This document shows, in pieces, positions 1-8,192 of a DNA stretch of 64,000 nt. A program made the position numbers and the translations under genes. The DNA is taken from positions 1 through 64,000 of the forward strand of contig JAEUQC010000109.1 of the NCBI GenBank assembly GCA_016789905.1, given 5' to 3'. The notes beneath the pieces are model-generated. The model did not search any database, was not told the DNA's origin, and was given only the letters and a program-made list of their open reading frames with translations. The stretch is from Bryobacterales bacterium. GTDB taxonomy: Bacteria > Acidobacteriota > Terriglobia > Bryobacterales > Bryobacteraceae. Numbering within the stretch: position 1 is the first letter of the stretch; the number at the start of each line of letters is the position of its first letter.

Positions 1-194
1 GGGCCCCGCGCATACTGGACCGGGGAAAGGCGCACACCTCGCGTAATGTGGAACTGAGCATTGACGCATTCAATTTCTTCAATCACACGAATTTGGAGAA
101 CTTCGTGGGAGTGCAGACTTCGGCATTTTTCGGCGTAGGGAGCATGGCGCTAGCGCCGCGCACGATTCAGATTTCATTGCGTTACAAGCTCTGA
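1..194 (+). CDS. TonB-dependent receptor, C-terminal fragment (5' end outside window)
   Basis: The frame is open from the first bases to TGA at 192-194. The visible 63 residues contain the pattern NVELSIDAFNFFNHTN followed by a terminal ARTIQISLRYKL. This is the typical last beta-strands of acidobacterial Oar-like TonB-dependent receptors: an 'F.A.NFFNHTNF' segment, then a 'PR.IQ..L.Y.F'-type C-terminal strand. The full receptor at 32886-36128 ends in a similar way (EPRRVQFGLKMIF). It would sit in the outer membrane. The substrate cannot be inferred from this fragment. It ends about 100 bp before the truncated tRNA copy, so it probably marks the native chromosome just outside the island. Confidence 0.8.
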   Translation, partial: APRILDRGKAHTSRNVELSIDAFNFFNHTNLENFVGVQTSAFFGVGSMALAPRTIQISLRYKL

Positions 195-296
195 TTTGAA
201 GAGTGAGTCAGGCGCCAGGCTTCCAGGATTCATGAATCGCGCGTGGCCGGTCGAAAAGCGCGGCGGTTCGATGCTGTAAAGGCAACCCTCAAACAG

Positions 297-342
297 ATGG
301 AGCGGGAGATGGGACTCGAACCCACGACGTTCAGCTTGGGAA
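297..342 (-). repeat. Truncated 3' copy of tRNA-Gly(CCC), putative attachment-site remnant
   Basis: These 46 bp are identical to 29320-29365, which cover the 3' part of the intact tRNA-Gly gene. The copy has the encoded CCA, the 3' acceptor strand, the T arm, the variable loop, the 3' anticodon-stem strand and the full anticodon loop (TTGGGAA on the plus strand, 336-342). Identity ends at the 5' edge of the anticodon loop; only a gapped 'GACAT' resemblance follows. The 5' half of the tRNA is absent, so it cannot make a tRNA. Orientation matches the intact gene. This is the expected footprint of recombinase-mediated integration. Confidence 0.85.
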
Positions 343-444
343 CTTGGACATCCGTTGAAAATAAAGAACATCGGTCTTCCTAGCGGCTATCCTGGCCATG
401 GAAAACCACTGAGAATTTGCAGTTTGCCGAAATTGCCACCCAAA

Positions 445-479
445 CGGAGTAATCGGAGTAGCGAAAACTGGTTACTCCG
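445..479. repeat. Left TTACTCC/GGAGTAA box cluster (iteron- or arm-site-like)
   Basis: CGGAGTAA starts at 445 and CGGAGTAG at 454, a 9-bp tandem spacing. An inverted GTTACTCCG lies at 471-479. The same heptamer TTACTCC occurs twice at 29179-29194, just inside the other island end. The boxes lie about 70-100 bp before the repA frame, so they may be RepA-binding iterons or recombinase arm sites. The assignment is tentative. Confidence 0.35.
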
Positions 480-545
480 CAGCCTTCCAAATCTCTTTCA
501 AATCGCTGCCCAACTGGCGCCAACTGCTGGCGCCCCGGGGCACCC

Positions 546-1505
546 TTGGCACCACCAATCCATTCACAAAACGGCTTCGTCCGGGTCAGTTCCATTCTCG
601 CCGATACCCACGGCGAGTTCATCGTTTCCAAGCAGAAACTTCGCCAAGCGGAGGGGATCTGCCTAGTCCGCGAACGTCGCGAAAGCCAATGCCAGAGTCT
701 AGGCTTTACCTCCCGGCCATTCGTCCTTTGCGGATTGCCGATTCGACGGCCAGCAGCAGACCAATTGCTGTTCGAGCGCAGAAACGGACAATTCACCTTC
801 CAGATTACTGGTCACCCCCAGTTCGGACTCCCATTCGGCCAGGACCGTTTGGTCCTCATCTTCCTGGCTACCCTCGCTGTCCGGCAGAAGAGCCAGACGG
901 TCCGATTACGATCGGCCGCCGAGATGTTGGATACATTCGGAATGGCGAAGGGCGGCAAAGAGTATCGTCGAATAGTCGCAGCCTTCGAGCGCATTTTCGG
1001 GGCGACGATGTTCTTTTCGACGGAGCGGAGCGCGGCAGCGTCCACGGTCGTCCACCGCGGCCGGTTCCATTTCCTCCGCGAGGCCGAGATTTGGCACAGC
1101 CGTTCGGCGGAGGTTCCTTCGAACGAGAACGTCATTACCCTGTCCGATGAGTTCTATTCGGAGATCGCCAGCCACCCGATCCCTGCCGATCTTGAGGCGG
1201 TGCGAGTACTCGCCGCCGCGCCGGCGTTGCTCGATCTCTTTCTGTGGCTGAGCTACCGCTGCTTCGTCGCGAAGGGTCCGGAGATCATTCCCCTATTTGG
1301 CCCATATGGGCTCACCCAACAACTTGGTTGCATTGAGTATTCTCGCCCGAGCCGGTTTCGCGCCATGCTGGAGCAGTGGCTGAGAACGATTCGCTGCTTG
1401 TGGCCGCAATGTCCTGCCACGATTTGCGGCGAGGGGAAAGCGCTGAAGATGGATCGCGAATTCGCGATTCTGCCACAGGGCGGAGAAACCCGGTACAACG
1501 TATAG
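546..1505 (+). CDS. RepA-like plasmid replication initiator (RepA_C family)
   Basis: The 319-residue protein matches the layout of plasmid-encoded RepA proteins (Pfam RepA_C). Residues about 53-70 read SRPFVLCGLPIRRP, followed by a polar stretch with FERRNGQFTF. Residues 94-113 carry the conserved GLPFG..RLVLIFLATLAVR helix. Residues 117-155 resemble the family's S..L..T.G...GGKEY.R....F.RIF segment. Such proteins bind iterons and start plasmid replication. The start is uncertain: the listed codon is TTG without a clear ribosome site, and the frame stays open back to about 462, so the N-terminus may be longer or damaged. It lies between the att-like tRNA copy and hipBA, which suggests a plasmid origin for the left end of the island. 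Confidence 0.7.
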   Translation: MAPPIHSQNGFVRVSSILADTHGEFIVSKQKLRQAEGICLVRERRESQCQSLGFTSRPFVLCGLPIRRPAADQLLFERRNGQFTFQITGHPQFGLPFGQDRLVLIFLATLAVRQKSQTVRLRSAAEMLDTFGMAKGGKEYRRIVAAFERIFGATMFFSTERSAAASTVVHRGRFHFLREAEIWHSRSAEVPSNENVITLSDEFYSEIASHPIPADLEAVRVLAAAPALLDLFLWLSYRCFVAKGPEIIPLFGPYGLTQQLGCIEYSRPSRFRAMLEQWLRTIRCLWPQCPATICGEGKALKMDREFAILPQGGETRYNV

Positions 1506-1520
1506 AATGTGGGTCCTAAA

Positions 1521-1551
1521 TATCCTTAACGTCGTTTATGTTATACCTTAA
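1521..1551 (+). promoter_or_regulatory. Candidate hipBA promoter/operator with direct repeats
   Basis: TATCCTTAA (1521-1529) and TATACCTTAA (1542-1551) form a direct repeat whose CCTTAA cores lie 22 bp apart, about two helical turns. They sit immediately upstream of the hipB ATG at 1557, in an AT-rich stretch that also holds TATGTT/TATACC -10-like hexamers. HipB proteins autorepress through operators beginning TATCC. The match is suggestive only. Confidence 0.35.
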
Positions 1552-1556
1552 ATAGC

Positions 1557-1898
1557 ATGAGACGAGATTCCGCGCATCAGCCGATTCCGGTGACTCGCGC
1601 ACTCCGTAAACTTGGGCGCGATATCCGGGACGCTCGTCGTCGCAGAAGAATTCCTTTGGCGATACTGGCTGAGCGGACGTCAGTGAGCCGCATGACGCTG
1701 TTCAAAGTAGAGCAAGGCGACCCAGGCGTTGCCTTCGGCACCTACGCGACCGTTCTCTTTGTCCTTGGCATGCTGGACCGCCTCTCCGACGTCGCCGATC
1801 CGCGTTACGATACGCTCGGCCGCGAGCTTGAAGACGAGCGATTACCACAGCGCATTCGGTTGCCCAAAAGAACCACGCCGAAGAAGGACGCCGAATAG
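1557..1898 (+). CDS. hipB: HipB-like antitoxin, XRE-family HTH protein
   Basis: The 113-residue protein has an XRE/Cro-type helix-turn-helix at about residues 11-65 (LGRDIRDARRRRRIPLA, then LAERTSVSRMTLFKVEQGDP). It has a basic C-terminal tail. In HipBA modules this protein neutralises the kinase toxin and represses its own promoter. No Shine-Dalgarno is evident before the ATG. The stop codon TAG overlaps the GTG of the next gene by one base (TAGTG at 1896-1900), so the two are translationally coupled. It is longer than E. coli HipB (about 88 aa) because of the tail. The pairing with an intact HipA makes the call secure. Confidence 0.85.
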   Translation: MRRDSAHQPIPVTRALRKLGRDIRDARRRRRIPLAILAERTSVSRMTLFKVEQGDPGVAFGTYATVLFVLGMLDRLSDVADPRYDTLGRELEDERLPQRIRLPKRTTPKKDAE

Positions 1899-3160
1899 TG
1901 GATACGGAAATTCTCGTCTACGTCGACCTGGAATCGAAACCTCTGTTCGTGGGGCGACTCTGGGCCCGTACGCGGAAAGACAGAGACAGCGCCACCTTTG
2001 AGTACGACAAGACCTGGCTGGGATTCGCGGATCGTTTCTCGCTGGAGCCCGCATTGAAGCTGGTTCCGGGCCCGTATCACACGGGATCGGACAAGCCCCT
2101 TTTTGGCGCGATTGGGGATTCAGCGCCAGACCGTTGGGGGCGCGTTCTCATGCGCCGTGCAGAGCGCCGGCGCGCGCAACGACTTGCGGAAACGCCCAGG
2201 ACCCTCCGCGAGATCGACTACCTCCTCCTGGTGGACGACGAAGCCAGGCAAGGGGCGCTGCGCTTTGCCGCCGAAGCCGGTGGGCCCTTCCTCGCCCCTC
2301 CACGGAAGGACAAGATACCACCGCTCGTGGAACTGCCTCGTCTACTCTCGGCCGTCGAGCATGTGCTTCAGGACGATGAGAGCGATGAGGATCTGCGGTT
2401 GCTGCTGGCGCCGGGTTCTTCGCTCGGCGGTGCCCGCCCGAAGGCCTCTGTGCGAGATCGAGACGGCAAACTTTTCATTGCGAAGTTTCCCAGCAAGGAA
2501 GATGAGATCAACACCGTGGCCTGGGAAGGGGTGGCACTGACATTGGCGGCGAAAGCCGGCATTGCAGTACCGGCCTGGCGATTGGAAACGGTTGGCGCGC
2601 AACGCGTGCTATTGGTTCGGCGTTTCGACCGGAACGGAGATGTGCGGATACCGTTTCTCTCGGCGATGAGCATGCTGGAAGCAAAGGACAATGAGACTCG
2701 CAGTTATCTCGAGTTTGTTGATGTCCTCCGCCAATATGGGGCGGAGCCGAAGTGGGATATGGAGGAACTTTGGCGGCGGATCGTGTTCAGTGTTCTGATC
2801 TCCAATACTGACGACCATCTCCGGAATCACGGATTCCTTTATGCTGGGGCAGCCGGCTGGCGCTTGGCGCCGGCATACGATCTCAATCCGGTACCGACAG
2901 ATTTGAAGCCACGCGTACTCAGCACCGCGATTGACCTTGATGACGCTACAGCGACGCTCGAACTCGCTTACAGTGTGGCCGGCTACTTCGGATTAAACAT
3001 CGCCCGATCCCGCCAGATATCGGCGGAAGTCGGCCGGGCTGTCAAGACTTGGCGAAGTGTCGCGTCCACGCTGGGTCTCTCGGGACGGGAGAGCGAACGA
3101 ATGGCTTCCGCATTTGAGCATCGGGATCTTCAGGCGGCGCTGGCCACAGGATTGCGATGA
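1898..3160 (+). CDS. hipA: HipA-like serine/threonine kinase toxin
   Basis: The 420-residue protein contains the HipA N-terminal subdomain (from GDSAPDRWGR at about residue 73), the glycine-rich loop GSSLGGARPKAS at about 172-184, and the kinase-like C-domain. That domain has the catalytic loop SNTDDHLRNHGF at about 302-313 and the metal-binding AYDLNP at about 326-331. Known HipA kinases phosphorylate glutamyl-tRNA synthetase and cause growth arrest and persistence; this target is not shown here. All recognisable catalytic residues are present, so it appears active. The start is GTG, overlapping the hipB stop by one base. It ends 47 bp before a convergent gene. On an island it could act as an addiction module. 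Confidence 0.88.
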   Translation: MDTEILVYVDLESKPLFVGRLWARTRKDRDSATFEYDKTWLGFADRFSLEPALKLVPGPYHTGSDKPLFGAIGDSAPDRWGRVLMRRAERRRAQRLAETPRTLREIDYLLLVDDEARQGALRFAAEAGGPFLAPPRKDKIPPLVELPRLLSAVEHVLQDDESDEDLRLLLAPGSSLGGARPKASVRDRDGKLFIAKFPSKEDEINTVAWEGVALTLAAKAGIAVPAWRLETVGAQRVLLVRRFDRNGDVRIPFLSAMSMLEAKDNETRSYLEFVDVLRQYGAEPKWDMEELWRRIVFSVLISNTDDHLRNHGFLYAGAAGWRLAPAYDLNPVPTDLKPRVLSTAIDLDDATATLELAYSVAGYFGLNIARSRQISAEVGRAVKTWRSVASTLGLSGRESERMASAFEHRDLQAALATGLR

Positions 3161-3207
3161 AGCCGATCTCGTGTTGTTGCGCGGTCTGAGTTCACATCGT
3201 TGAAAAA

Positions 3208-5193
3208 CTATTGAACAGCGATCGTGACTCCAGCCTGACTGTAGGCGTCACCGACCTTCACAACTATCGGAATCGAAGGGCCACTTGGAACGTCTTCGGG
3301 AACACGAAGATTAATCTGAAGGATGCCCGCGACTAGCCCAGGGGCGCCACCCGCGTATAGTATTTCGGCTCCAACGTTGTTAATTCCGACCACCACGGGA
3401 AGTTCAGGCGTCGGAAGAGGAACATCGCTAGGCACTTTCCCGTCGATACCGCGCGGCGTCGTTTGCCCTTCCCCAGTGACGAAAAGAGTAACCAGCGAAC
3501 CCTTCCGTGCCGGATTCGTAACGGAATTCAGTCGTCCATCGTCGAGGTTCACTGCCAGAAGCTGCCCCGTTCCGCTGGAATTGGCCGTAAAGACGCCAGG
3601 CATCGATCGCGCCAACGGAAGCGAATACGGCACTGATCGCTCTCCTTGGAATTCAGCGACAATCGAAACGCTGCGTACGAAATTGTCTGAGACGTCGTAG
3701 GGAACGAGGGCATAGACAGCATCTTTGCTGGCATAAAAGATTGGTGCAAGTCGTCCGTTGAATGCAACCTGGGTCCCGGACCTGAACTTGGCGGCAATCC
3801 CATCAGACGAGATCTCCATCGAAGCAGGGATTGGCGGTCCCACATTCCGGCCATAAATCACCACCATCTCTCCCGGTGAGAGTGCTGCCTCCGTGAAGCT
3901 CGCGGCGTTGAAGACTCCGTAGATGGTCGTTTTGCTGGTCTTGTTGATTACGAGGCAAATCCCGGTACTCTCGGGCCGGAATCCGACGGAATGGGAAACG
4001 ATAATGTCCAATTTCCTATCCCCGTTAAAATCCGAGAGGAACACACGCCGCGGGAACCCTGGAAATCCACCGTTGACTTGGGCACCTAAATCGATCTGGT
4101 TTCGAACCTCGAAGAATGTGCCATCTCCTCGTCCAATCAGCGTTGTGGCAGCGCTCTCCATTATCGTCTTTCGGCGTGCTTCGACATCCTGGGGTAAGGA
4201 TTGGGGCCTTGTCAAAACAAGGAGATCGAGGATGCCGTCGGCATCAATGTCCCCACTGGCGATGCCCTCCAAATACACGGGGTATCCAAAAACATACCGC
4301 ATTGGATATCGAACGGCGGGTTGAAATCCACCAGCGCCGCGGCCCAGGAGCACTTTGACTGTTGGATTCGTGGACACCAAATTCCCATCCAGGACGGCCA
4401 GGTCAAACCTCCCGTCCCGGTCAAAATCCCCGGCCACGAATTGTGCTCCCGGCGTCGTGCCGCCAACAGGAGTTGTACCAGCAACGCGAAGGGATCCATC
4501 GCCTATGCCAACCAACTGGAATAGAGTTCCATCTTCCGAAATCACAACCACATCAGGAATTTTGTCGCCATTGGAGTCGAACACGATGGGGTGACTCTGC
4601 ACCATTTCCGTCGTTGGAACTTCGAGCCTGCGGGTGAACGTGCCGTCTCCCTTCCCAAGGAAAACACCTACAATTCCACTCCTTGAGGGCGCGAAGACTG
4701 AAATGGAGTAGATGAGATCCAGGATCCCATCTCCGTTCATGTCTCCGAGCGTTTGATACCTGCTAACCGGAAGTGCTTGATCCAATCGTATCGGAAAACG
4801 CCCTCGCCCATCACCGAGGAATGCGGTAAAGCCAGGAACCGGCCAGTAGTTCACGACTAAGTCCAATTTTCCGTCCCGGTTCAAGTCTCCTGTAGCGATA
4901 TCTAGAGCCACCCCGCCCGCCGCTATTGGAGTGCCCTCGGCCGCCAGCTTGCCATCGCCTGTCCCTAATAGAATTCGCAGGCTATCGCCGGAAGTGCCCT
5001 CCGCCACATCAGAGAAGCCGTCACCGTTGAAATCTCCCACGGCGATGGCGCCCGCCGATGAGTGCAGCGCGCCGGTGTAGAACTGCGGGGATCCGAAGAA
5101 GATTCCCTGTGCAGAGAGTTCCCCACCACTGGGACCACACAGAAAAAGACCAGGAAGAATCGAGAGCCCGAGGACGAACCGATAACACTTCAT
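3208..5193 (-). CDS. Secreted FG-GAP/VCBS repeat protein with TIGR03437 C-terminal domain
   Basis: The 661-residue protein has an N-terminal signal peptide (hydrophobic LGLSILPGLFLCG). About seven FG-GAP/integrin-like repeats follow, each with a calcium-binding DxNxDG-like loop: DFNGDGFSD, DLNRDGKLD, DMNGDGILD, DSNGDKIPD, DFDRDGRFD, DIDADGILD, DFNGDRKLD. The C-terminal part (from about residue 424, GVFNAASF.....PGEMVVIYG) is the TIGR03437 domain described from 'Solibacter'. FG-GAP repeats fold as a beta-propeller. The protein is likely extracellular or surface-bound with a binding rather than enzymatic role. It is the last gene of the minus-strand cluster, 41 bp after its upstream neighbour. 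A pseudo-propeller with no enzyme motif was all I could see. Confidence 0.8.
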   Translation of the reverse strand: MKCYRFVLGLSILPGLFLCGPSGGELSAQGIFFGSPQFYTGALHSSAGAIAVGDFNGDGFSDVAEGTSGDSLRILLGTGDGKLAAEGTPIAAGGVALDIATGDLNRDGKLDLVVNYWPVPGFTAFLGDGRGRFPIRLDQALPVSRYQTLGDMNGDGILDLIYSISVFAPSRSGIVGVFLGKGDGTFTRRLEVPTTEMVQSHPIVFDSNGDKIPDVVVISEDGTLFQLVGIGDGSLRVAGTTPVGGTTPGAQFVAGDFDRDGRFDLAVLDGNLVSTNPTVKVLLGRGAGGFQPAVRYPMRYVFGYPVYLEGIASGDIDADGILDLLVLTRPQSLPQDVEARRKTIMESAATTLIGRGDGTFFEVRNQIDLGAQVNGGFPGFPRRVFLSDFNGDRKLDIIVSHSVGFRPESTGICLVINKTSKTTIYGVFNAASFTEAALSPGEMVVIYGRNVGPPIPASMEISSDGIAAKFRSGTQVAFNGRLAPIFYASKDAVYALVPYDVSDNFVRSVSIVAEFQGERSVPYSLPLARSMPGVFTANSSGTGQLLAVNLDDGRLNSVTNPARKGSLVTLFVTGEGQTTPRGIDGKVPSDVPLPTPELPVVVGINNVGAEILYAGGAPGLVAGILQINLRVPEDVPSGPSIPIVVKVGDAYSQAGVTIAVQ

Positions 5194-5234
5194 TGCCCGA
5201 CATCTCCTTTCCGAAAACTGAACTCCAGCCCCTG

Positions 5235-8129
5235 CTAATTGACGGTGATGAAGAGACTTTGATCCGACAAAATCCCATCAACGCTAAGTCCAATTTTCAG
5301 ATCGCCTGAAATACCGGTGGGAATCACGGCGTTAAGCTGATACAACCCTACGAACCCGACAGCCAGCCCCGCATACTCGACAACAGCCCGAACATCGCCG
5401 ATGGTCAGTTCGCAGTTTGGAAGCGACGACGGTACTGTGGCAATCGTTCCGGGCGGAACTACGGGAACCACGTCCCCAAAACCGATACCGTACATCACAA
5501 TTCTTTCCTCGGCTCTCGCTGGCCTGAAACTAACTCCAGCTATCAGGTCCTGGGGTCCAGCAAAGGAACCATCCGGTAAATAGGCTGCTACATACTGCAG
5601 GCCGTTTCGAGAAAAAGCCGGTGGGGAAAGAAGGGCGGGGGCTCGTGGCCGGAGAGCAACTGAAAATGGCTCACTTGCACCCCCAGGCCCAACCACGCGA
5701 ACCGCCACGTTTCCCGTCGGGATGCCCGCCGGAATGATCGCATTTATCTGATTAGGGCTCACCAACTGGACAAATGCTGGCCGCCCCCCCACTTCGACGC
5801 CGACGTTGTCGATTTTCGTTGGAGAGTTTGCGCCGACGAAGTCGGCACCTGCCCATGCCCGGGTGCTTTCAGAAAGGCGCGTGCCGTAGATTTCAACATA
5901 TCCGCCCGGAGCCGCAACCGGCCTTCCCCCGAAATTTCCCGGTTGCACCACGGCGGTTATCGCTGGAGCAGCGACAGCCATTGGCGTAAGCAGCCGGATG
6001 CGGCCGTTCCATGCATCTGAGACATAAATCTGTCCACCCGTCCCAATGGCAATCGCGGAAGATGCACTTAACTTCGCCTGCAGCGCTGGGCCGTTATCGC
6101 CCGAAGAACCAGGTTCCAGCCCACCCGCAATCGTCCTTATTGTGCCGCTTCGACCGTCAATGCGCCGGATCCTGTAGTTTTCCGCGAAGTACACGTTACT
6201 TTCGTCGTCAACAACGAGGGGCCAGTGCCCAACACTTGAGGCCGCTGGAGCCAACGGCGAGGAGTATGCGGCCACGCCTTCCGCCCCAATGCCCCGCTGG
6301 CCTGAGCCTGCGACTGTCGATATCGTTCCGTTCGTCGCCACTCGCCTGATTCGCGCATTTCCGAAATCCTGGAAGTAAAGGTTTCCATCTTTATCGAACG
6401 CCAAGTCGGTTGGGAAGGAAAGTAGTGCCTGAGTCGCGAGTGACCCATCACCGGAGAATCCCGACGTGCCGTTCCCGTTTGGTTCGCCACGCCCGGCAAC
6501 CGTCGAGAGAGCTCCAGTTAGCAGATCGATCCGGACGATCCGGTTCCCGGGCGATTCCGCTACATACAAGGCGTCTTGCTTGGGGGACAGAACAACCGGC
6601 GACAGCGGAGACGATCCCAAAGCAGTGCGGTTCACTGTCGAAAGGAGCCCGCTGGGTGCGATCTTGCGAATCCTTCCAGAGCCTTCCATGAAGTAGAGGT
6701 TTCCGAGGCGGTCTCTAGCGAGGCTTCTAATCTGTCGTAACGGCACAAGCTTTGCATTCGCGCCGTCCGCAGGAAACTCCGACGATGCAGCGGATCCCGC
6801 GAGCGTCGCCACGCCACCGTTGGTGTCGACAGCACGGATTCTAAAACCGTCCGAAAAAATGAACGTACCGTTCTCCCCGGGAATCACAGTGGACGCGACG
6901 CCATGGATCGCTTCCATCGCCGTAGCACCGTCTGCCGCGGAAACTGGTCGACCGGCCACCGTTCGCACTTGTCCAGCGGTGTCAATTTGCCGAATTCGAC
7001 CCGAATAGACTTCTGCGAACGCCAACTGGCCGGATCTTGTCTGTGCGATGCCCCACGCATAGTTGAGAGGAGACTGTACGGCATTGACTGAATCCGGGGC
7101 GGAGCCCATCTGGCCATTTCCCGCGATGGTATTGATAAGTCGGGTCTTCAGGTCAACCCGTCTGATTCGGTTCCCACTCACGACATACAGAAACTCGCCA
7201 CCCGGGTCAATGTAGAGGGCCGATGGGTTCGGCTCAAGGCGCGCCGCCGTAGCCACGCCGCCGTCGCCAGAAAAGCCGCAGAAAGTACCGGCTACTAGCG
7301 AAATGCGGTTATCATCAACTCCGATCTTTCGAATTCTGCAAAAACCCTCATCGAAGAAGTATGCGTTGCCCGACGGATCGACCGCTACATGAGACGGAAT
7401 AGCAACCGTCGAGGCAGACGCTGGTCCGTCATCACCCGAGTAGTTTTGGGTTCCGTTCCCTGCCACCGTGGAGATGCGTCCATCCGTGTCGATACGTCGG
7501 ACTCGGGCTGATTGCGATTCAGTAAACCAGATTCGCCCCCGCGCATCTTCTTTAGCGAGTACAAACCTTCCAAGGGAGGAAACAGCAGCGCTGGCTCCGT
7601 CCGTCGAGTTCACACACTGCCCGTTGCCGGCTACCAGCGATATTCGGGCCGTAGCTAGGTCAATTCTCCGGAGACGGCACTCTAACAACTCTGAATACAG
7701 AATCGTGTTGCCTCTTCCTAAGGACATTCCAAAAACGTAGCCCAACCCGGCCTCGGTGGCCGATCCTCCGTCGCCGCTGACTATCGGAGTGCCGTTCCCA
7801 GCAAAAGTCGAGATTACTCCGTTAGGCAGTATCCTCCGTATACGTAGGCCTTGCAAAATAAAGAGGCTGCCCGTCGTGTCGGCAACCAGGTCAGTGGGAC
7901 TGGAAATGATCGCATTAGTGGCCAGGCCGCCGTCACCCTGCGGTGTGGCTCCCGCGACTGTTCTAATTCCGTAGTTGAGGTTTACTTGAGCCGGCGATGG
8001 GATCGAGTGAATTAAGAGGCAGGCAACCGCCGCCGCGGCTGCCCTTACTGCGGACGGCAGGGACTGGCGTGAGTGCTTTCCGTTCGTATGCGACTTAGCC
8101 GGAAAGTACTTCACTTCCAAATTGATCAT
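5235..8129 (-). CDS. Secreted NHL-repeat beta-propeller protein with TIGR03437 domain
   Basis: From the ATG at 8129 the protein has 964 residues; AAGGAG lies 8 nt upstream, which favours this start over the upstream frame extension to 8189. A hydrophobic signal segment (RAAAAAVACLLIHSIPSPAQ) occurs after a basic N-terminus of about 30 residues. Residues about 50-710 carry many NHL-type repeats of the form AGNG....SGDGG.A..A....P..VA.D..GN.YF.D..N.RIR, which fold as one or more beta-propellers. The TIGR03437 domain fills about 723-964 (QPGNFGGRPVAAPGGYVEIYG). Function is unknown; the architecture indicates extracellular binding. It lies 63 bp downstream of the 706-aa paralogue. Confidence 0.8.
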   Translation of the reverse strand: MINLEVKYFPAKSHTNGKHSRQSLPSAVRAAAAAVACLLIHSIPSPAQVNLNYGIRTVAGATPQGDGGLATNAIISSPTDLVADTTGSLFILQGLRIRRILPNGVISTFAGNGTPIVSGDGGSATEAGLGYVFGMSLGRGNTILYSELLECRLRRIDLATARISLVAGNGQCVNSTDGASAAVSSLGRFVLAKEDARGRIWFTESQSARVRRIDTDGRISTVAGNGTQNYSGDDGPASASTVAIPSHVAVDPSGNAYFFDEGFCRIRKIGVDDNRISLVAGTFCGFSGDGGVATAARLEPNPSALYIDPGGEFLYVVSGNRIRRVDLKTRLINTIAGNGQMGSAPDSVNAVQSPLNYAWGIAQTRSGQLAFAEVYSGRIRQIDTAGQVRTVAGRPVSAADGATAMEAIHGVASTVIPGENGTFIFSDGFRIRAVDTNGGVATLAGSAASSEFPADGANAKLVPLRQIRSLARDRLGNLYFMEGSGRIRKIAPSGLLSTVNRTALGSSPLSPVVLSPKQDALYVAESPGNRIVRIDLLTGALSTVAGRGEPNGNGTSGFSGDGSLATQALLSFPTDLAFDKDGNLYFQDFGNARIRRVATNGTISTVAGSGQRGIGAEGVAAYSSPLAPAASSVGHWPLVVDDESNVYFAENYRIRRIDGRSGTIRTIAGGLEPGSSGDNGPALQAKLSASSAIAIGTGGQIYVSDAWNGRIRLLTPMAVAAPAITAVVQPGNFGGRPVAAPGGYVEIYGTRLSESTRAWAGADFVGANSPTKIDNVGVEVGGRPAFVQLVSPNQINAIIPAGIPTGNVAVRVVGPGGASEPFSVALRPRAPALLSPPAFSRNGLQYVAAYLPDGSFAGPQDLIAGVSFRPARAEERIVMYGIGFGDVVPVVPPGTIATVPSSLPNCELTIGDVRAVVEYAGLAVGFVGLYQLNAVIPTGISGDLKIGLSVDGILSDQSLFITVN

Positions 8130-8192
8130 GACATGCACTCCTTTTCGTTTCGCTTTGATCGCCTGCATCCGGAACTGTTGCGCCAACAAAGT

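Larger units (their letters stand above)
195..545. other. Gene-poor 351-bp stretch holding the left junction of the island
   Basis: I see no convincing gene here. The stretch contains the truncated tRNA-Gly copy (297-342), a cluster of CGGAGTA/TTACTCC boxes (445-479), and two short direct repeats just before repA: CAACTG at 511 and 521, and CTGGCGCC at 514 and 527. Small open frames that cross it read through the tRNA copy and are not credible proteins. Confidence 0.6.

Noticed and set aside
355..666. 103-residue frame next to the truncated tRNA copy
   Set aside because: It overlaps repA and the direct repeats, has a biased Ser/Pro/Arg composition and no ribosome site.
1557..3160. HipBA as part of a phage-defence island
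   Set aside because: No restriction, CRISPR, CBASS, retron or other defence gene is present nearby; a toxin-antitoxin role is enough to explain it.
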